64,000 nucleotides of DNA from [Eubacterium] cellulosolvens LD2006 (GTDB lineage: Bacteria; Bacillota; Clostridia; Lachnospirales; Lachnospiraceae). The stretch covers positions 124,001 to 188,000 of the forward strand of contig NZ_JHXY01000006.1 of assembly GCF_000621585.1 (NCBI RefSeq), in the 5' to 3' direction. Positions within the stretch are counted from its first letter, which is position 1. Every line of letters begins with the position of its first letter. Positions 9,838 through 18,617 of the stretch are shown here, one piece after another. The position numbers and the translations under genes were made by a program. The notes below the pieces were generated by a model. The model saw nothing but the letters and a program-made list of their open reading frames with translations, did not search any database and was not told the DNA's origin.

Positions 9838-10536
9838 ATGGATCATTACCTGCAAGAAACACGGATGTTGAACTATTCAAATAAAAACATCCGGGATCTC
9901 ATAGAAAAGCGTGGCTGGAAAAAACTGGATGAGTATGAACGCTTAAAATCTATATATAACTTCGTGAGAGATGAAATTCTTTTTGGATACAACGTGGATG
10001 ATGATATTCCTGCCTCCAGAGTACTTTCTGACGGCTATGGACAATGCAACACCAAGGGAACTCTATTCATGGCCATCTTACGCGCATGTGGAATTCCCTG
10101 TCGCATACATGGCTTTACCATCGACAAAAAACTGCAGAAAGGTGCTATGACCGGCTTTGTGTACAAAAGAGCACCGCAGAATGTTTTTCACAGTTGGGTA
10201 GAAGTTTTCTTTGAAAATCAATGGTATGAGTTGGAAGCCTTCATTTTGGATAAGGCTTATCTTGGTAACCTCCAGGCGCAGAATCCTGAATGCACAGGAG
10301 CTTTTTGCGGCTATGGAGTAGCTGTAAAAGATTTCAGAAATCCTGTCATTGATTTTGACAGGAACAATACCTACATTCAAAGCGAGGGGATCAATCAGGA
10401 CTTTGGCGTATACGACAGTCCGGACGAATTACTGAAAGAGCATCATCAGGAAATGTCCGCATTGAAGGCGTTTGCCTACCGGAATCTGGGAAGACATTTG
10501 ATGAATCACAATGTCAGAAAGATCAGAAATCAATAA
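9838..10536 (+). CDS. Transglutaminase-like cysteine protein
   Basis: A 232-residue cytosolic protein of the transglutaminase-like (arylamine/peptidase-related) superfamily. A Cys-His-acid triad is likely: Cys70 in GYGQCNTKG, His118 in NVFHSWVEV and an acid in the WYELEAFILD segment (Glu131 or Asp138). GCGGAGGACAG supports the ATG at 9838. It has no signal peptide. The gene is visibly more AT-rich than its neighbours (many AAA, ATT and TAT codons), which suggests a different history. The strong hairpin at 10551-10593 ends the unit. The substrate is unknown. Confidence 0.8.
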   Translation: MDHYLQETRMLNYSNKNIRDLIEKRGWKKLDEYERLKSIYNFVRDEILFGYNVDDDIPASRVLSDGYGQCNTKGTLFMAILRACGIPCRIHGFTIDKKLQKGAMTGFVYKRAPQNVFHSWVEVFFENQWYELEAFILDKAYLGNLQAQNPECTGAFCGYGVAVKDFRNPVIDFDRNNTYIQSEGINQDFGVYDSPDELLKEHHQEMSALKAFAYRNLGRHLMNHNVRKIRNQ

Positions 10537-10550
10537 ATCGGCATATATGG

Positions 10551-10593
10551 AAAGAGGCTTTGGCACTAAATAACTGTACCAAAGCCTCTTTTT
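10551..10593. terminator. Bidirectional intrinsic terminator
   Basis: A 13-bp stem, AAAGAGGCTTTGG/CCAAAGCCTCTTT, is flanked by A- and T-rich arms. It lies between two convergent genes: the plus-strand transglutaminase-like gene and the minus-strand clpB-DUF4250 unit. Confidence 0.85.
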
Positions 10594-10595
10594 AT

Positions 10596-10769
10596 TTACT
10601 TGAACTGATTCGACCCCGTATCGTAATGATAATCGATAGCCGCGAGTTTTTCCGTGATCTCTGTTTTGTCGAGATCCAGGGCGGCGCAGAGTTCATCCAG
10701 GTTTTCATACTCATCTCTGAGTCTCATATTCACAAAGCTCAAAAGCATGACCGGATCTTTCGGTGCCAT
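10596..10769 (-). CDS. DUF4250 small protein
   Basis: A 57-residue protein starting MAPKDPVMLLSFVN, the characteristic N-terminus of the DUF4250 family found in Clostridia. The function is unknown. It is acidic with an alternating helix pattern and has no signal or membrane segment. Its ATG at 10769 directly abuts the clpB stop codon (10770-10772), so it is very probably translated from the clpB transcript and shares the HrcA/CIRCE control. The terminator stem begins 2 bp after its stop codon. Confidence 0.85.
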   Translation of the reverse strand: MAPKDPVMLLSFVNMRLRDEYENLDELCAALDLDKTEITEKLAAIDYHYDTGSNQFK

Positions 10770-13367
10770 TTACACTCCCCCTTTCTGTCTCACTTCCGCT
10801 ACAAGATCGCCATCTCCGGCGTTGATCACAATGGTATTTCCCTCAAGGACTTCTCCGCCGAGGATCATGCGTGCGGCCAGGGTCTCGATATGTTTCTGCA
10901 TATACCGCTTCAGTGGTCTCGCTCCGTATACCGGATCATATCCTTCTTCCACAATGCGCTCCTTGGCAGCTTCTGTCAGCTCTATGGCGAGCTGCTGAGC
11001 TGCAAGTCTGCGGTTCAGATCCGCGATCTGAAGATCGATGATGTGTCCGATATTGTCCTTGGTCAGCGGACGGAAGAGTATGATCTCATCCAGACGGTTC
11101 AGAAATTCCGGACGGAAGTGACCGCGGAGATCTCCCATAACCAGTTCTCTTGCGCTGTCATTGATCTCTCCGTCCTCGCCGATTCCCTCCAGCAGATACT
11201 GGGATCCTATGTTGGAGGTCATAATCAGGATCGTGTTCTTGAAGTCAACGGTACGTCCCTGGGAATCTGTGATCCGTCCGTCGTCCAGCACCTGAAGCAG
11301 GACATTGAAGACGTCGGGATGTGCTTTCTCTACCTCATCGAAGAGAACAACAGAGTACGGTCTGCGACGGACAGCCTCTGTGAGCTGGCCTCCCTCGTCA
11401 TAACCCACATATCCCGGAGGAGCTCCGATCAGTCTGGATACGGAGTACTTCTCCATGTACTCACTCATATCAATACGAACCATATTGTTCTCGTCGTCGA
11501 AGAGTTTCTCCGCCAGTGTCTTCGCCAATTCGGTTTTTCCGACTCCGGTGGGTCCCAGGAAGAGGAAGGAACCGATGGGTCTTGTTGGATCCTTGATGCC
11601 GGCCTTGGATCGGATGATGGCGTCCGCCACTTTTTCCACAGCCTCATCCTGGCCGATCACGCGCCGGTGCAGCTCTGTTCCCAGATTCAGGATCTTGTTC
11701 TTCTCGCCCTGTGTCAGTCTTGCCACCGGAATACCGGTCCATCTGGACACAATGGCCGCGATCTCATCTTCATCCACACTCTCGTGGACAAGCTTCAGGT
11801 CGTCCTTGCGGATTTTTCCCTCTTCCTCGGCAAGTTCTTTCTCAAGTTTCGGAAGCTCACCGTACTGCAGGGCGGACATCTTCGCCAGATCTCCCTTCCG
11901 CTCCGCCAGTTCCATCTGCTTGTGGATATCAGCGATCTGGTCTCGCAGCTGTGCAGGTCTGTCCACCGCCTGTTTCTCGTTCTCCCACTGAGCGTTCAGA
12001 GTCTTCAGTCTGGCCTCATTCTCCGCCAGCTCTTTCTTTACCGTCTGCAATCTCTCCACACTGAGAGCGTCGGTCTCCTTTTCCAGAGACATCTCATCCA
12101 GCTTGAGCTGCAGATTTCTGTGCTCCAACTCATCGATCTCCTCGGGTTTGGAATCCTTCTCTGTCTTGATCTGGGCACAGGCCTCGTCGATGAGATCAAT
12201 GGCCTTGTCCGGAAGAAAACGGTCTGTGATATATCTGTCCGAGAGCGTTGCTGCCGCAATCAGCGCGTTGTCCGTAATGCGGACGGTGTGATAGGTCTGA
12301 TAGGCTTCACGGAGTCCACGAAGAATCGTGATGGTCTCATCCACGGTAGGCTCATCCACCAGAACCCTCTGGAAACGCCGCTCCAGCGCCGCGTCCTTCT
12401 CGATGTATTCTCTGTATTCATTCAGCGTAGTGGCACCGATGCAGTGCAGCTCACCTCTGGCCAGAAGAGGTTTCAGCAGGTTGCCCGCATCCATGGCTCC
12501 GTCCGTCTTGCCCGCTCCGACGATGAGGTGCAGCTCATCGATAAAGAGGATGATTCGTCCCTCACTCTTTTTTACCTCGTTGAGCACGGCCTTGAGTCTC
12601 TCCTCAAATTCACCCCTGTATTTCGCTCCGGCCACCAGAGCTCCCATATCCAGGGAGAATACCGTCTTGTCCTTGAGATTATCCGGCACATCTCCTTTTA
12701 CAATTCTCTGGGCCAGACCTTCTACAACCGCGGTCTTGCCGACACCTGGCTCTCCGATGAGCACCGGATTGTTCTTGGTCTTTCTGGACAAAATACGGAT
12801 GACGTTCCGGATCTCTTCATCTCTGCCGATGATGGGATCCATCTTCTGTTCTCTGGCCTTCTCCACCAGGTCAGATCCGTATTTCCGCAGGCTGTCATAC
12901 GTCTCCTCCGGATTGTCCGTGGTTACTTTCTGATTTCCTCTGACACTCTGAAGCGCCTCCAGGAACTTCTCCATAGTGAGCCCGAATGTCCGGAAAATCT
13001 CCTTTACAGAAGGACTGGGTTCACGGAGCATCGCGAGGAACAAATGCTCCACGGAGATATACTCGTCCCCCATGCGCTTTGCCTCATCCGAAGCATAGTT
13101 CAGCGTATTGTTCAAATACTGCCCGATGTACTGCTGCCCGCCGGAAACCTTCGTTCTCTTATTCAGCGCGGCCTCCACCTCCGACCGGAATACAGAGCGG
13201 TCGATGCCCGCCTTCTGAATCAGCTGCGCGATCAGACTGTCTTCCTGTTCCAGAAGCACATAAATCAGATGCTCCTGCTCTATTTCCTGATTTCCAAAAT
13301 CCAGCGCCGCTTTCTGAAGCGACTGGATTGCCTCTTGCGATTTCTGTGTAAATCTGTCCAGCTGCAT
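10770..13367 (-). CDS. clpB: ClpB disaggregase
   Basis: Hexameric AAA+ disaggregase that works with DnaK on aggregated protein. The 865 residues are the full family length. Order: N-terminal Clp repeat domain (1-145), first AAA+ module with GEPGVGKT near 203, the coiled-coil middle domain (about 400-525) that separates ClpB from ClpA/C, and the second AAA+ module with GPTGVGKT near 605. The start is supported by CAGGAGGTGAG. The promoter overlaps a CIRCE operator, so HrcA repression is expected. A DUF4250 gene follows without any gap. Confidence 0.97.
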   Translation of the reverse strand: MQLDRFTQKSQEAIQSLQKAALDFGNQEIEQEHLIYVLLEQEDSLIAQLIQKAGIDRSVFRSEVEAALNKRTKVSGGQQYIGQYLNNTLNYASDEAKRMGDEYISVEHLFLAMLREPSPSVKEIFRTFGLTMEKFLEALQSVRGNQKVTTDNPEETYDSLRKYGSDLVEKAREQKMDPIIGRDEEIRNVIRILSRKTKNNPVLIGEPGVGKTAVVEGLAQRIVKGDVPDNLKDKTVFSLDMGALVAGAKYRGEFEERLKAVLNEVKKSEGRIILFIDELHLIVGAGKTDGAMDAGNLLKPLLARGELHCIGATTLNEYREYIEKDAALERRFQRVLVDEPTVDETITILRGLREAYQTYHTVRITDNALIAAATLSDRYITDRFLPDKAIDLIDEACAQIKTEKDSKPEEIDELEHRNLQLKLDEMSLEKETDALSVERLQTVKKELAENEARLKTLNAQWENEKQAVDRPAQLRDQIADIHKQMELAERKGDLAKMSALQYGELPKLEKELAEEEGKIRKDDLKLVHESVDEDEIAAIVSRWTGIPVARLTQGEKNKILNLGTELHRRVIGQDEAVEKVADAIIRSKAGIKDPTRPIGSFLFLGPTGVGKTELAKTLAEKLFDDENNMVRIDMSEYMEKYSVSRLIGAPPGYVGYDEGGQLTEAVRRRPYSVVLFDEVEKAHPDVFNVLLQVLDDGRITDSQGRTVDFKNTILIMTSNIGSQYLLEGIGEDGEINDSARELVMGDLRGHFRPEFLNRLDEIILFRPLTKDNIGHIIDLQIADLNRRLAAQQLAIELTEAAKERIVEEGYDPVYGARPLKRYMQKHIETLAARMILGGEVLEGNTIVINAGDGDLVAEVRQKGGV

Positions 13368-13433
13368 ACTCTCACCTCCTGTAAATAAGAAAACCCTGAT
13401 AAGTCAGAGCTCACTTATGTCTCTCTAATTGTC

Positions 13434-13462
13434 AATATAGCATCAGTTGTTAGCACTGTCAA
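13434..13462 (-). promoter_or_regulatory. clpB promoter
   Basis: Minus-strand TTGACA (13457-13462), 17-bp spacer, TATATT (13434-13439). It is close to the sigma-A consensus and about 65 bp upstream of the clpB start. The -35 lies inside the CIRCE element. Confidence 0.8.
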
Positions 13463-13476
13463 CCGATGAGTGCTAA
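13450..13476. promoter_or_regulatory. CIRCE element (HrcA operator)
   Basis: TTAGCACTG-N9-GAGTGCTAA matches the CIRCE consensus TTAGCACTC-N9-GAGTGCTAA with one mismatch. Because it covers the clpB -35, HrcA bound here should block RNA polymerase directly. Confidence 0.93.
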
Positions 13477-13539
13477 CTCCGTTCCAAAAATTTGGAATCG
13501 TCTTCACTTTTTCTGTGGGACGATCCCAAATGGACATTA

Positions 13540-13815
13540 TCAAACGATTTTAAAAGTGTACAGCAGCACTCCCACCTGCCAGATCAGTCCCAGCAGATTC
13601 ACTGCCCAGAAATACCAGTGCTTCGTCTTATGACGGAAGAGCTTCATGCCAAGAAGCGCGCCCACGGAACCGCCGAAGAAGCCGGCGCCGAGCAGGGTTT
13701 TCTCGCTGATTCTCCAGGCGTTCGCCTTTGCCTTCGCCTTATCTACGCCGTAGAGAATCAGTGCCAACAGGCTCAGCACACCGAGATAGCTGATCCAGAC
13801 CACCCATACTTTCAT
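13540..13815 (-). CDS. DUF1294 membrane protein
   Basis: A 91-residue membrane protein. An N-terminal hydrophobic helix is followed by the family signature YGVDKAKAKANAWRISE, then GFFGGSVGALLGM, HKTKHWYF and a final hydrophobic segment. This order is typical of DUF1294, whose function is unknown. It stands alone between clpB and the remnant element and ends before the clpB promoter. Confidence 0.85.
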   Translation of the reverse strand: MKVWVVWISYLGVLSLLALILYGVDKAKAKANAWRISEKTLLGAGFFGGSVGALLGMKLFRHKTKHWYFWAVNLLGLIWQVGVLLYTFKIV

Positions 13816-13848
13816 AAATAAAATCCTTTCGGTTGTTGTAGGCGGAAA

Positions 13849-14251
13849 CCCACTTGCTTTAGCAGGTGGGAGGAGCCTTGTTAATTGTCGGCCAAGAACG
13901 TATGTGCTATAATATACTCAGCAACAAGTTCCAAGAGAAAACCGTTAAGTGTGTTGCTCACTAAAGGCACTCTTTTGTACATTGGCAAGTATATATGAGG
14001 TTGTAGCACATAAGTCTTGGTGTTACGTAAAATATACTCAAGCATCCACATTTACTGTACGGCATGGGAATATGTAATCCGTGAGGTTTACATAGAGAGT
14101 ACCTGATACAGTTATAGATGAGTATATCTTGTCTGTAAAGGGTGTTGTCAACCACCCTATGATACATCACCACGGAAGTCACACCGATAAAATGTAGGAG
14201 TCGTAGACGTACTACAGGGTAGATGCTAGCCCATTACACTTGTGTGATGGG
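13849..14251. mobile_element. Possible non-autonomous IS200/IS605-type remnant
   Basis: A 403-bp non-coding segment bounded by two imperfect palindromes, CCCACTTGC-TTTA-GCAGGTGGG (13849-13870) and CCCATTACAC-TT-GTGTGATGGG (14230-14251). Subterminal hairpins and the lack of a transposase resemble palindrome-associated elements derived from IS200/IS605. Inside are a separated inverted repeat (TATGTGCTA 13901 and TAGCACATA 14004) and a direct repeat AATATACTCA (13911 and 14031). Base composition is more AT-rich than its surroundings. A 73-residue reading frame on the minus strand (13961-14182) looks spurious. Structured non-coding RNA is an alternative. No target-site evidence can be verified. 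Confidence 0.4.
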
Positions 14252-14262
14252 TAGTTGACCCC

Positions 14263-15279
14263 TTAGCCCTCATATCCGTTGGGGTTCTTTGTCTGCCAGT
14301 TCCAGGCATCCCTGCACATATCCTCGATATTCTTCTCTGCCTTCCAGCCGAGAACCTTCTGTGCCTTTGCCGGATCGGAATAGCACTGTGCGATATCGCC
14401 GGGTCTTCTCGGATCGATTACATAAGGAAGTTCTTTTCCGCAGGCCTTGTCGAAGGCTTTGATGATATCGAGAACGGAGTAGCCTACGCCGGTACCGAGG
14501 TTGAAGATCTGCACACCCTTCAACTCATCGAAACCGCGGATCGCTGCCACATGACCCTTGGCAAGGTCAACCACGTGGATATAGTCGCGAACGCCGGTGC
14601 CGTCCGGTGTGTTGTAGTCATCGCCGAAGACATGTACCTTCTCCAGTTTTCCGCTGGCCACCTGTGCCACATAGGGAAGAAGGTTGTTGGGGATTCCCTT
14701 GGGATCCTCACCGATGAGTCCGCTCTCATGGGCACCGATGGGATTGAAGTAACGAAGCAGCATCACCTGCCACTCCTCGTCGGATTTCCAGATATCGGTG
14801 AGAATTCTCTCCTGCATCGCCTTTGTTGTTCCGTAAGGGTTTGTTGTATCTCCGAGAGGACACTCCTCCGTGATCGGAACAAAAGCAGGATCTCCATATA
14901 CGGTGGCGGAAGAAGAGAATACGATCTTCTTGCAGTTGTGGTTTCTCATCACGTCGCAGAGCACCAGTGTCGAACCGATGTTGTTGTGATAATACTCGAT
15001 GGGTTTCCGGGTGGATTCCCCAACCGCCTTGTAGCCGGCAAAATGAATGACCGCGTCGATCTGCTCCTGCTCAAAAACTTTCTCCAGAGCCTCTCTGTCC
15101 TGCACGTCGATCGGATAGAATTTCGGACGCTTTCCGGTGATCGCCTCGATGCGGTCCACAACCATCTCTTTGGAATTGTAGAGATTGTCCGCAATCACAA
15201 CCTCGTATCCTTCCTGAAGAAGTTCCACTACCGTATGGCTTCCGATAAATCCGGTTCCGCCTGTAACTAAAATCTGCAT
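14263..15279 (-). CDS. galE: UDP-glucose 4-epimerase
   Basis: Interconverts UDP-galactose and UDP-glucose in the Leloir pathway; cytosolic, NAD-dependent short-chain dehydrogenase superfamily. The 338 residues equal the usual length. The NAD motif TGGTGFIGSH is near residue 6 and the catalytic YGTTK near Tyr148/Lys152. The ATG at 15279 is preferred over an upstream in-frame start at 15354 because AAGGAGG lies just before it and the NAD fold begins there. It is the last gene of galT-galK-galE; a 219-bp gap separates it from galK. Confidence 0.96.
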   Translation of the reverse strand: MQILVTGGTGFIGSHTVVELLQEGYEVVIADNLYNSKEMVVDRIEAITGKRPKFYPIDVQDREALEKVFEQEQIDAVIHFAGYKAVGESTRKPIEYYHNNIGSTLVLCDVMRNHNCKKIVFSSSATVYGDPAFVPITEECPLGDTTNPYGTTKAMQERILTDIWKSDEEWQVMLLRYFNPIGAHESGLIGEDPKGIPNNLLPYVAQVASGKLEKVHVFGDDYNTPDGTGVRDYIHVVDLAKGHVAAIRGFDELKGVQIFNLGTGVGYSVLDIIKAFDKACGKELPYVIDPRRPGDIAQCYSDPAKAQKVLGWKAEKNIEDMCRDAWNWQTKNPNGYEG

Positions 15280-15498
15280 CTCTTCATCCTCCTTATCCAT
15301 CGAGACGACTGTACCGTCGTATGTATTCCGACAATCCCATTGCGAAATGTCCAATTGCCGTAAACTTCTCTTTTCGTCTCATTCTACTCGTGTTTTCCGG
15401 TTCCGTCACTGTTTTTTTAGGGAAACACACCAGCCTGCGTTTCCCGCTTCCGCCGGTTTTTCAAGCGGAACACAGCGACAGATGTTTTTTCCGTTTCC

Positions 15499-16677
15499 TT
15501 ATGATATCTCGTGAGCGCCGTCACCGATCGAAACAACATAGAAGTCAGCGGTAAGTCCCGTGCGGGCTTTGTAATTCTCACCGACTGTCTTCACGAAGGA
15601 ATCCACAGCGTCGCCTTTGACGATGTTTACGGTGCAGCCTCCGAAGCCGCCGCCGGTCATGCGGGCGCCGATGGTTCCTTCGCATTTCCACGCCTCCTCG
15701 ACGAGAACGTCCAGCTCCGCGCAGGATACCTCAAAGTCATCGCGGAGAGATTCGTGCGAGCCGAGCATCAGTTTCCCGAAGGCCTGCAGATTCCCGTTGT
15801 TCAGTTCTTTGACCGCCGTCACACAGCGGTTCTCCTCATAGACCGCATGTTTCGCTCTCTTCTGTACCACAGGATCTGTGATCACATCTTTGATCTCCTC
15901 AAACTCCTCCGGTGAGAGCTGGCAGATGGCCTGAATATCTTTTTTCGTCTTCAAAAGCTCCAGTGCCTCCTCGCACTCACGGCGTCGGTCGTTGTAGGCT
16001 GAGTTTGTGAGCTCATGGGGCTTATTGGTATTTACAATGACCAACTTTGCGTCTCCGAGAACCACCGGTGTGTAGGTGTAGTCCAGTGTTGCGCAGTCCA
16101 GAAGAATCGCCTTGTCCTCCTGCCCTTTTGCAGATGCGAACTGATCCATGATTCCGCAGTTCATTCCAACAAATTTGTTCTCTGCCAGCTGGGAAAAACG
16201 TGCGTTCTGAACCTGATCGGTGTCAAAACCGTAAAGCCCCATCAGAACCGTACCGGTCAGCACTTCCAGAGATGCGCTGGAGGAAAGACCCGACTTGTTC
16301 GGAATGGTTCCGGTACACGCAAAGTCAAAACCGCAATCCGGCACAAAGCCGTTCTCCATAAATGCCCAGACAACGCCCTTTGCGTAATTGGCCCAGTCAT
16401 CCTCTTTTTTGTACACCAGATTCTCGAGATCCGCTTCGATCACACCGGTGTGCGCAAGGTTGGTGGAATAAAAACGGATCTTTTTGTCCGCTCTCTTTCT
16501 TGCGACACCGTAGGTTCCGAGCGTCAGCGCACAGGGAAAAACGTGTCCTCCGTTATAGTCGATGTGTTCTCCGATCAGGTTTACGCGCCCCGGAGCGAAA
16601 AAACACCTCACCTCTCCGTCGCCGTAAAGCTCTGCGAATGTATCCTTCAGTTCCTGAATTACTTTTTCATCTGCCAT
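15499..16677 (-). CDS. galK: Galactokinase
   Basis: GHMP kinase that phosphorylates galactose to galactose 1-phosphate. The 392 residues are a normal length. All three GHMP motifs are seen: the galactose signature GRVNLIGEHIDYNGG near residue 31, the ATP loop GLSSSAS and the C-terminal GARMTGGGFGG. GAGGTGATTAG precedes the ATG. It is the middle gene of the gal operon, and a dispersed repeat copy lies between it and galT. Confidence 0.97.
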   Translation of the reverse strand: MADEKVIQELKDTFAELYGDGEVRCFFAPGRVNLIGEHIDYNGGHVFPCALTLGTYGVARKRADKKIRFYSTNLAHTGVIEADLENLVYKKEDDWANYAKGVVWAFMENGFVPDCGFDFACTGTIPNKSGLSSSASLEVLTGTVLMGLYGFDTDQVQNARFSQLAENKFVGMNCGIMDQFASAKGQEDKAILLDCATLDYTYTPVVLGDAKLVIVNTNKPHELTNSAYNDRRRECEEALELLKTKKDIQAICQLSPEEFEEIKDVITDPVVQKRAKHAVYEENRCVTAVKELNNGNLQAFGKLMLGSHESLRDDFEVSCAELDVLVEEAWKCEGTIGARMTGGGFGGCTVNIVKGDAVDSFVKTVGENYKARTGLTADFYVVSIGDGAHEIS

Positions 16678-16853
16678 ATCTAATCACCTCAAAGCTGTCT
16701 CTGCAGCCGGTCTGTCTTTTCTGTTGTCTGTGTCCGTTGCTTTTTTCCGCAACGCTTTCCCGTAGATCGTCCCGTAAGCAACCGGGCGCAAGATCTTTTT
16801 CGTCATCGTTCGCAAAATAACCAGTCAAATTCGCAAAACGCCCGCCCGAAAGC

Positions 16854-16923
16854 GCGACATTCTCGTGCGGAGCACGGATGCAAAGCATCTGCTCATCGAG
16901 CGAGTTCGCATCCTGGCGGAGCG
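16854..16923 (+). repeat. Dispersed hairpin repeat, copy 2 (5' part)
   Basis: Lies in the 261-bp galT-galK gap. It aligns over its whole 70 bp with 6088-6156: GCGACATTCTCG, a GC-rich hairpin, CGGATGCA...GCATCT and ending GGCGGAGCG. Hairpin GATGC-AAA-GCATC keeps its stem while the loop differs from copy 1. The terminal TCTCAT palindrome is absent. Because it sits inside an operon it would be transcribed within the gal mRNA. Confidence 0.7.
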
Positions 16924-16938
16924 GGCGATGCATAATTC

Positions 16939-18450
16939 TTACCGCACGCTGTCGACGAAGCGTGTGAAGGCCGCGTGCCCTGCCTCCGTGTCCTTGTAGA
17001 CGCCCGCGTCCTCGAGGACTTTCGCGAATACCAGACCGATCTCGTCCTCGATGATCCTGTCGATATTCGCCCCGTTGATGTCCGCGTATTTCGCGCGGAT
17101 CTCTTCGGCCCAGTCTGCATGGGCGGCGATCTTCTCGTTGCCGCGGATATCTCCGCCTGCCAGCATGACGGTCTTAAGTTCTTCCATCTCGCCGAGCAGT
17201 CTCGCCGGAAGAACAGCCAGACCCATGACCTCGATGAGTCCGATGTTTTCCTTCTTAATATGATGCAGTTCCTGATGCGGATGGAAAATTCCGAGCGGAT
17301 ACTCTTCCGATGTCCGGTTATTCCGAAGAACAAGATCCAGCTCGAAAGCTCCGTCTCTCATTCTCGCGATCGGCGTGATGGTGTTGTGCGGGGTTTCCTC
17401 TGTCATTGCGTAAATCTCCGCCTCCGGATCGGAATATCCCCTCCACGCGGTCAGAATCCGATCCGCCAGCTCAATCAGGCGATCCGGATCACTGCCGTCC
17501 AGACGGATGACGGACATCGGCCAGTGAAGAATACCTGCCTTCACATCCTCAAAACCTTTGAAGGAGATCTGCTCACGCACATCTGCCTTCGCCATCGCGA
17601 AGACATAATTGCCGCCCTGATAATGCTCATGAGTGAGAATCGAACCGCCGACGATCGGCAGATCGGCGTTGGAACCGATGGTGTAGTGAGGAAATTCCTT
17701 CAGGAAATCAAAGAGACTCTCAAAGGTCTTTCTCGAAATCTTCATCGGCGTGTGCTCCCCGGAGAGAACAATGCAGTGCTCATTGTAATAAACATACGGG
17801 GAATACTGCATATACCAGCGCTGCCCGGCCAGCGTGAGCGGAACCAGACGAATCGTCTGCCGCGCCGGATGATCCAGACGCCCCGCATACCCCTCGTTCT
17901 CATGACAGAGAAGACACTTCGGATAGGATTCCTGCTTTTTGTTCAGCGCCGCGGCAATCGCCTTCGGATCCTTCTCCGGCTTGGAAAGATTGATCGTGAT
18001 ATCGAGATCGCCGTACGGTGTGCTGCTGACCCATTTCCGGTCTTTGCAGATCCTGTATCTGCGGATGTAATCGCAGTCACAGCTGAGCTTGTAGAAATAA
18101 TCGGTCGCATCCTTCGGATTTCCCGCATATTTCTCGCGGAAGTTCCTCAGAAACTCACCCGGTCTCGGCGTGACACAGCCCATGATCCTTGTGTCGAAAA
18201 GGTCTCTGCTGGCGATGCCGCCGTCGATGATTCCGCGCTCCACGGCGTCATCCAGGAGAACTTTCAGGATTCCCTCGAGAGGTTTCACCTCTCCGTCCTC
18301 CGGTGAAAAATCAAAGTCCGGCTCGACACCCAGCACATCCATGATACTGTTTGCCGCGTAGGTCATCTCTTCTTCCACGATCAGTCCGCAGTCAACCGCG
18401 TATGCCACAAGATCGCGAACGGCGTTTTCTACGTTTTGCATTTTTGTCAT
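16939..18450 (-). CDS. galT: Galactose-1-phosphate uridylyltransferase, class II
   Basis: Transfers UMP from UDP-glucose to galactose 1-phosphate, the second Leloir step. About 503 residues, the long Bacillota form (class II), unrelated in length to the roughly 350-residue E. coli type. Conserved histidine-rich segments include LTHEHYQGGNYVFAM and IFHPHQELHHIKKENIG. The ATG at 18450 is chosen because GCGGAGGATTG lies just upstream; a start at 18486 would add 12 residues. It is the first gene of galT-galK-galE and is divergent from the AraC-type gene. Confidence 0.95.
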   Translation of the reverse strand: MTKMQNVENAVRDLVAYAVDCGLIVEEEMTYAANSIMDVLGVEPDFDFSPEDGEVKPLEGILKVLLDDAVERGIIDGGIASRDLFDTRIMGCVTPRPGEFLRNFREKYAGNPKDATDYFYKLSCDCDYIRRYRICKDRKWVSSTPYGDLDITINLSKPEKDPKAIAAALNKKQESYPKCLLCHENEGYAGRLDHPARQTIRLVPLTLAGQRWYMQYSPYVYYNEHCIVLSGEHTPMKISRKTFESLFDFLKEFPHYTIGSNADLPIVGGSILTHEHYQGGNYVFAMAKADVREQISFKGFEDVKAGILHWPMSVIRLDGSDPDRLIELADRILTAWRGYSDPEAEIYAMTEETPHNTITPIARMRDGAFELDLVLRNNRTSEEYPLGIFHPHQELHHIKKENIGLIEVMGLAVLPARLLGEMEELKTVMLAGGDIRGNEKIAAHADWAEEIRAKYADINGANIDRIIEDEIGLVFAKVLEDAGVYKDTEAGHAAFTRFVDSVR

Positions 18451-18562
18451 TTTCAATCCTCCGCTTTCTTTCGACATCTCTGTCATATATGTTATAATTG
18501 TGTAATATTTTTCGGCGTTCTATGGTCTAATTCTTACTCAGATCCGGTTCGTTTGCAATAGA

Positions 18563-18578
18563 ATAACGTTGCCGTTAT
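18563..18578. promoter_or_regulatory. Candidate operator between galT and the AraC-type gene
   Basis: Perfect inverted repeat ATAACG-TTGC-CGTTAT in the divergent intergenic region, 40 bp upstream of the preferred regulator start. A regulator site controlling both directions is plausible; no direct evidence. Confidence 0.4.
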
Positions 18579-18617
18579 ATGTAATTTTGTTGCACACATG
18601 CAGAAGTGAGGTTCTCC

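Noticed and set aside
10560-13388. 942-codon open frame on the plus strand across clpB
   Set aside because: It is antisense to the clear clpB gene; amino acid composition (Leu, Arg, His rich) is typical of a shadow frame in a gene with biased codons.
13961-14182. 73-codon minus-strand frame in the candidate remnant
   Set aside because: Cys- and Tyr-rich, without a ribosome site or similarity to TnpA/TnpB catalytic motifs.
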